DNA of 64,000 nt from Pseudomonas sp. G34. GTDB taxonomy: Bacteria > Pseudomonadota > Gammaproteobacteria > Pseudomonadales > Pseudomonadaceae. Shown piece by piece: positions 15,940-23,951 of the stretch (position 1 is the stretch's first letter; each line of letters starts with the position of its first letter). The stretch lies in assembly GCF_031119625.1 (NCBI RefSeq), contig NZ_JAVHZV010000027.1, positions 170,036 to 234,035 on the forward strand, in the 5' to 3' direction. The notes under the pieces are model-generated. The model saw only the letters and a list, made by a program, of their open reading frames with translations, was not told the DNA's origin and did not search any database. Both the position numbers and the translations under genes were made by a program.

Positions 15940-17433
15940 TCAGAGTTTGATCCAGGTGGCTTTCAGTTCGGTGTACTTGTCGAAGGCGTGCAGCGACTTG
16001 TCACGACCGTTGCCCGACTGCTTGAAGCCGCCGAACGGTGCGGTCATGTCGCCGCCGTCGTACTGGTTGACCCACACGCTGCCGGCGCGCAGGGCGCGGG
16101 CGGTCAGGTGCGCCTTGGAGATGTCCGCCGTCCACACTGCTGCGGCCAGGCCGTATACGGTGTCGTTGGCGATCTGCACGGCCTGCTCGGCGCTGTCGAA
16201 ACCGATCACCGAGAGCACCGGGCCGAAGATTTCCTCGCGGGCGATGGTCATGGCATTGGTCACGCCGTCGAAGATGGTCGGCTCGACATAGGTACCGCCG
16301 CTCTCCTCCAGGGTGCGCTTGCCGCCGATCAGCAACTTGGCGCCATCCTTGTGGCCGGCCTCGATGTAACGCAGCACGGTGTTCATCTGCTGGCTGTCGA
16401 CCAGCGCACCGACGTTGGTGTCCGGGTCCAGCGGGTTGCCGGCCTTCCAGCCTTGCAGCGCCTCGACCACCATCGGCAGGAAGCGCTCCTTGATCGAGTT
16501 TTCCACCAGCAGGCGCGAGCCGGCGGTGCACACCTCGCCCTGGTTGAAGGCGATGGCGCTGGCCGCGGACTCGGCGGCCGCCTTGAGATCCGGCGCATCG
16601 GCGAAGACGATGTTGGGGCTCTTGCCGCCGGCCTCCAACCACACGCGTTTCATGTTCGATTCGCCGGCGTAGATCATCAGCTGCTTGGCGATCTTGGTCG
16701 AACCGGTGAACACCAGGGTGTCGACGTCCATGTGCAGCGCCAGTGCCTTGCCCACGGTGTGGCCGTGGCCGGGCAACACGTTGAACACGCCCGCCGGAAT
16801 GCCGGCTTCGACGGCCAGGGCGGCCACCCGAATGGCGGTCAGCGGCGATTTCTCGGACGGCTTGAGGATCACCGAGTTACCGGTGGCCAGGGCCGGGCCG
16901 AGCTTCCAGCTGGACATCAGCAGCGGGAAGTTCCACGGCACGATGGCCGCCACCACGCCGACCGGCTCGCGGGTCACCAGGCCGAGCTGGTCATGGGGCG
17001 TCGGCGCGACTTCGTCGTAAACCTTGTCGATCGCCTCGGCGCTCCAGCGGATGGCGTTGGCCGCGGCGGGAATGTCGATGCCCAGGGAGTCGCTGATCGG
17101 TTTGCCCATGTCGAGGGTTTCCAGCAGCGCCAGCTCCTCGGCGTTGGCCATCAGCAGCTCGGCGAAGCGGATCATCTTGGCCTTGCGCTTGGCCGGGGCG
17201 ATACGCGACCACACACCGGAGTCGAAGGCGGCCCGCGCCGACTTGACCGCCAGATCGGCATCGGCCAGGTCGCAACTGGCGACCTGGCCGAGCACTCGAC
17301 CATCGACCGGGCTGATGCACTCGAAGGTTTCACCGCTCTGCGCAGCCTGGTATTCACCCTGCACGTAGGCGCGGGTCTCGATCTTCAGAGCCTTGGCACG
17401 TTGCTCCCAGTCGGTACGGGTCAAACCGGTCAT
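15940..17433 (-). CDS. kauB: NAD(P)-dependent aldehyde dehydrogenase, KauB type
   Basis: A 497-residue aldehyde dehydrogenase with nucleophile C302 (NQGEVCTAG) and general base E267 (LEAGGKSP), plus the coenzyme segment VFTGSTKIAK. Length and sequence fit KauB (PA5312), which oxidises gamma-guanidinobutyraldehyde and 4-aminobutyraldehyde-type products of arginine and polyamine breakdown. MTGLTRTDWEQRA is taken as the N-terminus. Nineteen more codons are open upstream. The PauB-like oxidase about 6 kb away would produce a suitable aldehyde. A MITE-like repeat lies 50 bases upstream of the start and may influence its promoter. Confidence 0.9.
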   Translation of the reverse strand: MTGLTRTDWEQRAKALKIETRAYVQGEYQAAQSGETFECISPVDGRVLGQVASCDLADADLAVKSARAAFDSGVWSRIAPAKRKAKMIRFAELLMANAEELALLETLDMGKPISDSLGIDIPAAANAIRWSAEAIDKVYDEVAPTPHDQLGLVTREPVGVVAAIVPWNFPLLMSSWKLGPALATGNSVILKPSEKSPLTAIRVAALAVEAGIPAGVFNVLPGHGHTVGKALALHMDVDTLVFTGSTKIAKQLMIYAGESNMKRVWLEAGGKSPNIVFADAPDLKAAAESAASAIAFNQGEVCTAGSRLLVENSIKERFLPMVVEALQGWKAGNPLDPDTNVGALVDSQQMNTVLRYIEAGHKDGAKLLIGGKRTLEESGGTYVEPTIFDGVTNAMTIAREEIFGPVLSVIGFDSAEQAVQIANDTVYGLAAAVWTADISKAHLTARALRAGSVWVNQYDGGDMTAPFGGFKQSGNGRDKSLHAFDKYTELKATWIKL

Positions 17434-17836
17434 CTGATCATCCTCTTCGTCGGTGAAGGCGCTGAGCGCCTGGTGGCCACTATAGGGCACCTCTAAAAAC
17501 TAACTGCGTTGCCATCGCGGCGTTAAAAACAGGCTCGGATGCGAGTCCAATCAAAATGCTCATTTACAACACGTAAACTCCGCTTTTTCACCTGTTTTTG
17601 CCTTGCGCTGGCTGCCTCGCCTAGGTTTTTTGAGGTGCCCTACGGCCAAAAACTGCGAACCACACTAAACCAGCGCTCGCAGAATTTTCAATATTCTTGA
17701 CAGTTGGTGGCTAAACGCCCTTGCTGCGTTCGTTTTTTTAAACATAGACTCGAACAACTCGTTACGCCGCGCCGCCCCCGACCTGCAACGGCCGTGGCAG
17801 GATCGACGTACGTTCACGTTGACCAGGAAAGCGCAT
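17434..17836. other. Gene-free spacer between kauB and the cupin gene
   Basis: This 403-base divergent spacer contains the 158-bp MITE-like repeat at 17484-17641 and, to its right, AT-rich DNA with a TTGACA hexamer at 17696-17701 but no clear -10 at the right distance. No credible gene is seen. Confidence 0.6.
17484..17641. repeat. MITE-like element with terminal inverted repeats
   Basis: The ends AGGGCACCTCTAAAAAC (left) and GGTTTTTTGAGGTGCCCT (right) are inverted copies with one mismatch over 17 bases. The interior contains a second inverted pair (TTAAAAACAGG and CCTGTTTTT) and the block CGTAAACTCCGCTTTTTCACC. There is no open frame. A diverged relative lies at 31687-31812. Confidence 0.65.
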
Positions 17837-18196
17837 ATGAATATCCAGCAGATCGTCGATTTCGCCCAGGGCGCAGGCAGCACCGAGAGCTACCGCCCGG
17901 CGGCCGAAAAGATCCTCAAGGGTGACCCGCAGCAGCAGGTGCGTAACCACTACGCCAGCCCGTGCGGACAGTTCAATACGGGCATCTGGGAGGGCGCGGT
18001 CGGCCAGTGGACGGTCAGCTACACCGAGCACGAGTATTGCGAAATCCTCCAGGGCGTATCGGTACTGCGTGACAACGATGGCAACGCCAAGACCGTGCGC
18101 GCCGGTGACCGCTTCGTGATTCCGGCCGGCTTCGCCGGCACCTGGGAAGTGCTGGAGCCCTGCCGCAAGGTCTATGTGATCTTCGAGCAGGCCTGA
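17837..18196 (+). CDS. Cupin domain protein (DUF861 type)
   Basis: A 119-residue single-domain cupin. The core TVSYTEHEYCEILQGVSVL followed by VRAGDRFVIPAGFAGTWEVLEPCRKVYVIFE fits the small (S)-ureidoglycine-aminohydrolase-like DUF861 cupins. The ATG is preceded by AGGAA at good spacing and begins the conserved N-terminus. It is divergent from kauB, and similar cupins accompany amine catabolic genes in Pseudomonas, so a role in that pathway is plausible but unproven. Confidence 0.8.
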   Translation: MNIQQIVDFAQGAGSTESYRPAAEKILKGDPQQQVRNHYASPCGQFNTGIWEGAVGQWTVSYTEHEYCEILQGVSVLRDNDGNAKTVRAGDRFVIPAGFAGTWEVLEPCRKVYVIFEQA

Positions 18197-18210
18197 GCGA
18201 GCACGGGTAC

Positions 18211-18244
18211 GCCCGAAGCCGGCCACACATGACCGGCTTCGGGC
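18211..18244. terminator. Bidirectional terminator-type hairpin between cupin gene and opuCA-like gene
   Basis: A perfect 12-base stem GCCCGAAGCCGG/CCGGCTTCGGGC with a ten-base loop lies between two converging genes, 14 bases after the cupin stop and 7 bases before the ABC ATPase stop. Confidence 0.7.
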
Positions 18245-18250
18245 AAACCT

Positions 18251-19405
18251 TCAGCTGGCGATCTGCTCGGCCGGCGAGACGATGCTGCTCTTGCCCCGCG
18301 AGCGCCCGGAGCTCAGGTAATCGGCGATGGATTCCTGGGTGACTTCACCGAGAAAGTCGTTGTCGGCGCTGAGCACCGGCAGCCACGAGCGGTTGAACTC
18401 GTACATGCGCGACAGCAGGATGCGCAGGTGTTCATCGTGGGCGGCGGTGGCGTTGAACGGTTGCACGAAGGGTTGCACCGAGCCGCCCTGGCCGCGCATG
18501 TCGCGACGGCGAACGTAGCCCAGGGCCTTCTTGTTGGCATCGGTGACCACCAGGTGGCGGCGGTCATGCTCTTCCATCAGTTCCACGGCATCGGCGATGC
18601 TGGTCTCGGCCAGTACCGATGGCGCATCGTCGGCGGCGTCTTCGGCACGGATCAGCAGCAGGCGCTTGAGGGTGCTGTCCTGGCCGACGAAGCCGCTGAC
18701 GAAATCGTCCGCCGGGTGCGCCAGCAGGGTGTCCGGGTGGTCGAACTGGAGCAGCGTGCCGTCCTTGAAGATGGCGATCTTGTCGCCCAGCTTGATGGCC
18801 TCGTCGATGTCGTGGCTGACCATGATCACGGTCTTGTTCAGCGCCCGCTGCATCTGGAAGAACTCGTTCTGGATGGCGTCGCGGTTGACCGGGTCGACCG
18901 CACCGAAGGGTTCGTCCATCAGCAATACCGGCGCGTCGGCAGCCAGGGCGCGGATCACCCCGATACGCTGCTGCTGGCCGCCGGACAGTTCGCGCGGGTA
19001 ACGCGACAGGTACTGCTTGGGCTCCAGCTGCACCATGCTCATCAGTTCCATGGCCCGCTCGTGGCAGCGCTTCTTGTCCCAGCCGAGCAGTTTGGGCACC
19101 ACGGTGATGTTTTCCTCGATGGTCATGTTGGGGAACAGACCGATCTGCTGGATCACGTAGCCGATGTTGCGGCGCAGGGTTACTTCGTCGATGCCGGTGG
19201 TGTCCTCGCCATTGATCAGCACCCGCCCGGAGGTCGGCGTGATCAGCCGGTTGATCATCTTCAGGGTGGTGCTCTTGCCGCAGCCGGAGGGGCCGAGGAA
19301 TACGCAGATATGGCCTTCGTCGACGGTCAGGCTGACTTCGTTGACAGCCACTACGTCCTTGCCTTTCTGCTGGAATCTCTTGGTCAATTTATCGAGCTGA
19401 ATCAT
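18251..19405 (-). CDS. opuCA: Quaternary-ammonium osmolyte ABC transporter, ATP-binding protein with CBS domains
   Basis: A 384-residue ATPase. Walker A GPSGCGKST is at residues 38-46, the signature is LSGGQQQR, and Walker B is VLLMDEP. After the nucleotide-binding domain come two CBS-type repeats (about 255-365, SIADAVELMEEHDRRHLVVTD and DFLGEVTQESIADYL), typical of OpuA/OpuC/ProV ATPases and linked to ionic-strength sensing. It is the last gene of a four-gene minus-strand operon with two permeases and a binding protein. Substrates of this class are glycine betaine, choline, carnitine and relatives. Confidence 0.9.
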   Translation of the reverse strand: MIQLDKLTKRFQQKGKDVVAVNEVSLTVDEGHICVFLGPSGCGKSTTLKMINRLITPTSGRVLINGEDTTGIDEVTLRRNIGYVIQQIGLFPNMTIEENITVVPKLLGWDKKRCHERAMELMSMVQLEPKQYLSRYPRELSGGQQQRIGVIRALAADAPVLLMDEPFGAVDPVNRDAIQNEFFQMQRALNKTVIMVSHDIDEAIKLGDKIAIFKDGTLLQFDHPDTLLAHPADDFVSGFVGQDSTLKRLLLIRAEDAADDAPSVLAETSIADAVELMEEHDRRHLVVTDANKKALGYVRRRDMRGQGGSVQPFVQPFNATAAHDEHLRILLSRMYEFNRSWLPVLSADNDFLGEVTQESIADYLSSGRSRGKSSIVSPAEQIAS

Positions 19406-19415
19406 CTTCGAGTCC

Positions 19416-20075
19416 TCAGTGGGCGGCTTTCAGGCCACGGGGAGTGAGCGTTTTCTGCAGCCACTGCAAAAACAGGTCGGCGACGATGGCGAGCAGGCTC
19501 ACCAGCACCGCGCCAACGAAAAGGGTGGCCATGTCGCTACGGCTGATGGCGGTGAGAATCAGCACGCCAAGGCCGCCGGCGCCGATGGTCGCGGCGATGG
19601 TCATCACCCCGATGTTCATCACCACGGCGGTGCGCACCCCGGCCAGGATCACCGGTACGGCAATCGGCAGGTCGACCATGCGCAGGCGCTGCCAGAAGCT
19701 CATGCCAATGCCCTTGCCGGCTTCGCGAATGCCCGGCTCGACGCTGGTCAGTGCCAGGTAGGTGTTGCGCAGGATCGGCAACAGCGAATACAGGAACACC
19801 GCGGTCACCGCCGGCAACGGGCCGAGGCCCTGGCCGAATTGCGAGTAGAAGGGCAGCAGCAGGCCGAACAGGGCGATGGCCGGCAGGGTCAGCACCACGG
19901 TGGCCAGGCCCTGCAGCGGCCCGGCGAGCCAGGGGAAGCGGGTCATCAGGATGCCCAGCGGCACGCCGATGAGGATCGCCAGGCCCACGGCGATGCCCAC
20001 CAGGGCGACGTGTTCACCGGTCAGGCTGGCGACTTGCGCCCAGTCGATATGCTGGAAAGCGGTCATGAAATCCAT
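19416..20075 (-). CDS. opuCB: Osmolyte ABC transporter permease (second permease)
   Basis: A 219-residue permease with about five to six membrane segments and the binding-protein-dependent transport loop LTSVEPGIREAGKGIGMSFWQRLRMVDLPIAVPVILAG. It begins directly after the binding-protein gene (one base gap) and is followed by the ATPase gene after ten bases. The OpuCB/OpuCD-like size supports a heteromeric permease with the first gene of the operon. Confidence 0.88.
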   Translation of the reverse strand: MDFMTAFQHIDWAQVASLTGEHVALVGIAVGLAILIGVPLGILMTRFPWLAGPLQGLATVVLTLPAIALFGLLLPFYSQFGQGLGPLPAVTAVFLYSLLPILRNTYLALTSVEPGIREAGKGIGMSFWQRLRMVDLPIAVPVILAGVRTAVVMNIGVMTIAATIGAGGLGVLILTAISRSDMATLFVGAVLVSLLAIVADLFLQWLQKTLTPRGLKAAH

Positions 20076-20076
20076 G

Positions 20077-20970
20077 TCAGTTGCCCTCCCCGATCAGTTT
20101 TTCCTGACGCAGGAAATCGGCCGCTACTGCCGCAGGGGTTTCGCGATCCACGTCGACGCGGGCATTGAGGCGACGCATGGTGGCATCGTCCAGGCGCTCG
20201 GCGAGTGGCTTGAGCAGCGCTTCCAGCTCCGGGTGCTGCTTGAGGTAGTCGGCGTTGACCACGGGTGCGGCGGTGTAATCCGGGAAGTACTTGCGGTCAT
20301 CCTCGAGCAGGCGCAGGCCGAAGGAGTCCAGGCGGCCATCGGTGGTGTACACCAGGCCGACGAACACCTGGTCGTTGCGCAGCGCCGTATACACCAGGCC
20401 CGGATCCATCTGGCGGATCTCGTTACGGGTGAAGCTCAGGCCGTACTCCTTGACCAACCCGTCGAGGCCGTCTGAGCGGTTGGCGAACTCGATATCCAGG
20501 GCCAACAGGCGGCTACCTTTGCCGGGCTTTTTCAGGGCCCCGGCCAGGTCACTGATGGTGTGGATGTCGGGATTTTCCTCAGCGACCTTTTCCGGCAGCG
20601 CCAGCGCATAGGTGTTGTTGAACCGCGACGGCGCCAGCCAGATCGCCCCGCTCTTGGCGTCCAGCTCCTTGACGCGCTGGTAGGCAGCCTCCTTGTCGAG
20701 GCGCTCGGTGACCTTGTTGTAGGCCACCAGCGAGGTGCCGGTGTACTCCCAGGTCAGGTCCAGCTGGCCGCTCTTCATGGCGTTCCAGGCGATGGTGCTG
20801 CCCAGGTTGCCGACGATGCGCGCCTGGTAGCCGTGGGGCCGCAGGTATTGGGCCGTGAGTTCGGAAAGGATCACCTGCTCGGTGAACACCTTGGCACCGA
20901 TACGAATTTCCGCGGCCTGGCTGGTCGCCGCCAGCAGCAGGCCGAAGCACAAAACGAAAAACTTCATCAT
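20077..20970 (-). CDS. opuCC: Osmolyte ABC transporter substrate-binding protein
   Basis: A 297-residue periplasmic binding protein of the OpuAC/ProX/OsmX type. The signal peptide MMKFFVLCFGLLLAATSQA precedes the mature start AEIRIGAKVFTEQVILSEL. Conserved features include WEYTGTSLVAYNKV, and GLVYTTDGRLDSFGLRLLEDD, where the ligand cage residues usually lie. It has no lipobox, so it is probably free in the periplasm. ATG was chosen over an overlapping upstream TTG because AAGGAA precedes it. Confidence 0.88.
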   Translation of the reverse strand: MMKFFVLCFGLLLAATSQAAEIRIGAKVFTEQVILSELTAQYLRPHGYQARIVGNLGSTIAWNAMKSGQLDLTWEYTGTSLVAYNKVTERLDKEAAYQRVKELDAKSGAIWLAPSRFNNTYALALPEKVAEENPDIHTISDLAGALKKPGKGSRLLALDIEFANRSDGLDGLVKEYGLSFTRNEIRQMDPGLVYTALRNDQVFVGLVYTTDGRLDSFGLRLLEDDRKYFPDYTAAPVVNADYLKQHPELEALLKPLAERLDDATMRRLNARVDVDRETPAAVAADFLRQEKLIGEGN

Positions 20971-20978
20971 GGTTTCCT

Positions 20979-21692
20979 TCAACGGGCCACCCCACGCTCG
21001 AACCAGAAGCGGCTGGTGGCGGCCACCAGGCCATCGAGCAGCAGCGCCAGCAAGGCCGTGGCGGCGGCGCCGAGAATCAGCAGCGGCTGGTTCTCCAGGG
21101 CGATGGCGGGGAAGATCAGGCTGCCGAGGCTGTTGGCGCCGATCAGAAACACCAGCGGTGCGGTACCGACGTTCAGCGCCAGCGCCACGCGAATGCCACC
21201 GACGATGATCGGCACCGCATTGGGCAGTTCCACCCGCCAGAGCGCCTGGCGCGGCGTCATGCCGATGCCGGTGGCGGCCTCCTTGAGCGAACCCGGCACG
21301 TTGCGCAGCCCTTCGTAGGTGTTGCGCACGATGGGCAGCAGCGAGGCGAGAAACAGCGCGAGGATCGCCGGACCATTGCCAATGCCGACCACCGACAGGG
21401 CAATGGCCAGCACCGCCAGCGGCGGTACCGTGTTGCCGACGTTGAATACCTGCATGAAGCGTTCGGCGCTGTGCTCGCGGCCGGGCCGGCTGAGCAGGAT
21501 GCCGGCCGGAATGCCGACCGCCAGGGCCGCCAGCATCGACACGAACACCAGGTACAGGTGCGCCTGCAGGTAGTAGATGAGGTCTTCGCGGTGCTGTGCG
21601 AGCACCGCCGGGGTGATCCAGTGGACCAGCAAGGCCAGTACTGCGACCAGCGCAACAGCGCCCAGCAGCACCTTGCCGAAGCTTTTCAGCAT
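20979..21692 (-). CDS. opuCD: Osmolyte ABC transporter permease (first permease)
   Basis: A 237-residue permease, the promoter-proximal gene. It has about six hydrophobic segments and the loop LRNVPGSLKEAATGIGMTPRQALWRVELPNAVPIIVGG. The ATG is preceded by TGGAG. The gene order permease-binding protein-permease-ATPase differs from the PAO1 opuCABCD order as I recall it and is closer to a mirrored OsmU-type arrangement, so the opuC letters are assigned by role only. Confidence 0.86.
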   Translation of the reverse strand: MLKSFGKVLLGAVALVAVLALLVHWITPAVLAQHREDLIYYLQAHLYLVFVSMLAALAVGIPAGILLSRPGREHSAERFMQVFNVGNTVPPLAVLAIALSVVGIGNGPAILALFLASLLPIVRNTYEGLRNVPGSLKEAATGIGMTPRQALWRVELPNAVPIIVGGIRVALALNVGTAPLVFLIGANSLGSLIFPAIALENQPLLILGAAATALLALLLDGLVAATSRFWFERGVAR

Positions 21693-21996
21693 ATGTCGAC
21701 TCCAGTTAACGACCGCCGTTGGCGGGTCGAGCTGGCCGGATGCATTGCGCATCGGCCGTCCAATGCCGGCGGCTGGAGCATCTTGCGAGGATGCCCTTGA
21801 TGCCAGGACGCACGCGCCCTGCAGCCTTCCGACCCATGGTTACTCGACCCTGGCGCGCCGCTTCGGTTCCGAATTTCTGCCATCGTTCTGCCATGGATCG
21901 GCGCCCATCTACCGCCACACATCCGGTTACAAGCCAGGTATCATCGGGCCTCCAGGATCGCCGGGAAGGCGAACATCAGCCGCCAAAGGAGACCCC
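21693..21996. other. Divergent spacer between osmolyte ABC operon and antiporter
   Basis: No gene is supported in these 304 bases. An imperfect inverted repeat around 21732-21758 (GGCCGGATGC / GCATCGGCC) and a TATCAT hexamer at 21939-21944 toward the antiporter are the only features noted. The two divergent units probably share this control region. Confidence 0.5.
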
Positions 21997-23271
21997 GTGC
22001 TCGACCTCGTCGCCGCCTTCATCGTCCTCACCACCCTGCTCACCTACGTCAACTACCGCTTCATTCGCCTGCCGCCGACCATCGGTGTGATGGCCACCGC
22101 GCTGATCTTCTCGCTGGTCGTTCAGGGCCTGAGCCAGCTCGGCTATCCGCTGATCGAGCTGGAGGCGCAGGAGATCATCCGCCGCATCGATTTCTCCGAC
22201 ATCCTGATGACCTGGTTCCTGCCGGCCCTGCTGTTCGCCGGCGCCCTGCACGTGGACCTGCATGACCTGCGCAGCTACAAGTGGCCCATCGGCCTGCTGG
22301 CCACCGTCGGCGTGCTGATCGCCACCAGCGTGATCGCCACCCTGGCGTACTACATCTTCGCCCTGTTCGGCTGGCACGTGGACTTCATCTACTGTCTGCT
22401 GTTCGGCGCGCTGATCTCCCCCACCGACCCGATTGCGGTGATGGGCATCCTCAAGTCGGCCGGCGCGCCCAAACCGCTGGCCACCACCATCGTCGGCGAG
22501 TCGCTGTTCAACGACGGCACCGCGGTGGTGGTGTTCACCATCCTGCTCGGCATCCTGCAACTGGGCAGCACGCCGGATGCGGGCACCATCGGTATGCTGT
22601 TTCTTCACGAGGCGGTGGGCGGCGTGCTGGTCGGCGCCGCGCTGGGCTATGGCGTGCTACTGATGCTGCGCAGCATCGACCAGTACCAGGTGGAGGTGAT
22701 GCTGACCCTGGCGCTGGTATTCGGCGGTGCGGCACTGGCATCACGCCTGCACGTCTCGGGGCCGATCGCCATGGTGGTGGCCGGCCTGATCATCGGCAAC
22801 CTGGGCCGCAAGCACGCCATGTCGGATGAAACGCGCCGCTACGTGGACGGTTTCTGGGAACTGATCGACGAGATCCTCAACGCCTTGCTGTTCGCCCTGA
22901 TCGGCCTGGAGTTGCTGCTGCTGCCGTTCTCCTGGCTGCACATCATCGCCGCCCTGGTGCTCGGCGGCGCGGTGCTGGTGGCACGCCTGCTGACAGTGGC
23001 CCCGGCGGTGCTGGTGATGCGCCGCCGCGCCGACGGCCGCCGGCAGGTGCCCCACGGGGCGATCCGCATCCTCACCTGGGGCGGGCTGCGTGGCGGCGTG
23101 TCGGTGGCGCTGGCCCTGTCACTGCCGCTGGGCGAGGAGCGCGACCTGTTGCTGAGCCTCACTTACATCGTGGTGCTCACCTCGATCCTGCTGCAGGGGC
23201 TGTCCATCGGCCCGCTGGTCAGCCGGCTCTACCGCGACCAGCCAAAGGCTGCGGTCGACGCTCAGCACTGA
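21997..23271 (+). CDS. CPA1 family cation:proton antiporter (NhaP/YjcE-like)
   Basis: A 424-residue membrane protein with about 12 hydrophobic segments. The transport core shows SPTDPIAVMGILKSAGAPKPL and ESLFNDGTAVVVF, the ND-type motif of CPA1 sodium/proton exchangers, and later LTWGGLRGGVSVALALSLP. The start is GTG, fixed by AAGGAG eight bases upstream. Much longer upstream codons are open by chance. It exchanges Na+ (or K+/Li+) for H+ at the inner membrane. Its position divergent from the osmolyte ABC operon suggests a joint ionic/osmotic stress role. Confidence 0.88.
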   Translation: MLDLVAAFIVLTTLLTYVNYRFIRLPPTIGVMATALIFSLVVQGLSQLGYPLIELEAQEIIRRIDFSDILMTWFLPALLFAGALHVDLHDLRSYKWPIGLLATVGVLIATSVIATLAYYIFALFGWHVDFIYCLLFGALISPTDPIAVMGILKSAGAPKPLATTIVGESLFNDGTAVVVFTILLGILQLGSTPDAGTIGMLFLHEAVGGVLVGAALGYGVLLMLRSIDQYQVEVMLTLALVFGGAALASRLHVSGPIAMVVAGLIIGNLGRKHAMSDETRRYVDGFWELIDEILNALLFALIGLELLLLPFSWLHIIAALVLGGAVLVARLLTVAPAVLVMRRRADGRRQVPHGAIRILTWGGLRGGVSVALALSLPLGEERDLLLSLTYIVVLTSILLQGLSIGPLVSRLYRDQPKAAVDAQH

Positions 23272-23291
23272 AGGCGCGGCGCTGCAGGGTT

Positions 23292-23936
23292 TTACAGGCG
23301 GGACTCGAGCACCAGCAGATTGTTCTCGACCCGCCAGCCGATGCGATTGAGAAAGCTCATGCCCAGCAGTGCCTCGGTGGGCGAGGCGCCTTCGAGTACC
23401 ACCGCCTCGACGCCGAGCACCTGCAGCGAACCAACGCTGACCTTGTCGAGCATCACCCGCCAGCCCTTGGCCGTGCCACTGGCGGTGCTGACCTGAATCG
23501 GCTGGCCGCTGGTGCGGTAGTCGATACCCAGGCGGCGAGCATGGTTTTCATTGAGGGCCACCGAGGTGGCCCCGGTATCGACCAGGAACTGCTGGGCGCG
23601 GCCGTTGATCGCCCCCTCGGCCCAGTAGTGGCCGCCATTGCTGCGGGCGATGCTGAGGCTCTGTTTCTGCGGCGGCGCGAAACCTTCGGTGTTGTATTCG
23701 CGGCTCAGGCCGTAGCTGCGCTCGACACCCTCCACACGCAACACCGCGCCGCGGCTGTCGACGCTGACCACCTGCACGCCACCGGGCCCGGTCTGGCCGA
23801 CACGCACCAGCTTGCGCTGGCCATCGACCGACAGCACCGCCGCGCCCGGAAACAGCCCGACCACCTGAACAGCCGGCGCCGCCAGCAGCAGTGGGGCCGC
23901 CAACAGGCCTGCCATGATCATCATCACTCGACGCAT
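23292..23936 (-). CDS. Retropepsin-like aspartic protease, TIGR02281 type
   Basis: A 214-residue secreted or periplasmic protein with signal peptide MRRVMMIMAGLLAAPLLLAAP and a C-terminal single-lobe retropepsin domain. The catalytic DTG is in FLVDTGATSVALNENHARRLG, and EALLGMSFLNRIGWRVENNLLVL is the second conserved strand pair. Bacterial members are poorly characterised dimeric aspartic peptidases. The gene is downstream of a minus-strand binding-protein gene, 15 bases apart, so co-transcription is likely. It converges with the antiporter. Confidence 0.86.
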   Translation of the reverse strand: MRRVMMIMAGLLAAPLLLAAPAVQVVGLFPGAAVLSVDGQRKLVRVGQTGPGGVQVVSVDSRGAVLRVEGVERSYGLSREYNTEGFAPPQKQSLSIARSNGGHYWAEGAINGRAQQFLVDTGATSVALNENHARRLGIDYRTSGQPIQVSTASGTAKGWRVMLDKVSVGSLQVLGVEAVVLEGASPTEALLGMSFLNRIGWRVENNLLVLESRL

Positions 23937-23951
23937 CCGTGCCTCTCCCGG

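Noticed and set aside
15832..17496. 554-codon plus-strand frame opposite kauB
   Set aside because: Shadow of the aldehyde dehydrogenase, with no start signal or family features.
17696..17724. Sigma-70 promoter for the cupin gene starting from TTGACA
   Set aside because: The sequence 17 bases downstream of TTGACA is CTTGCT, not a plausible -10.
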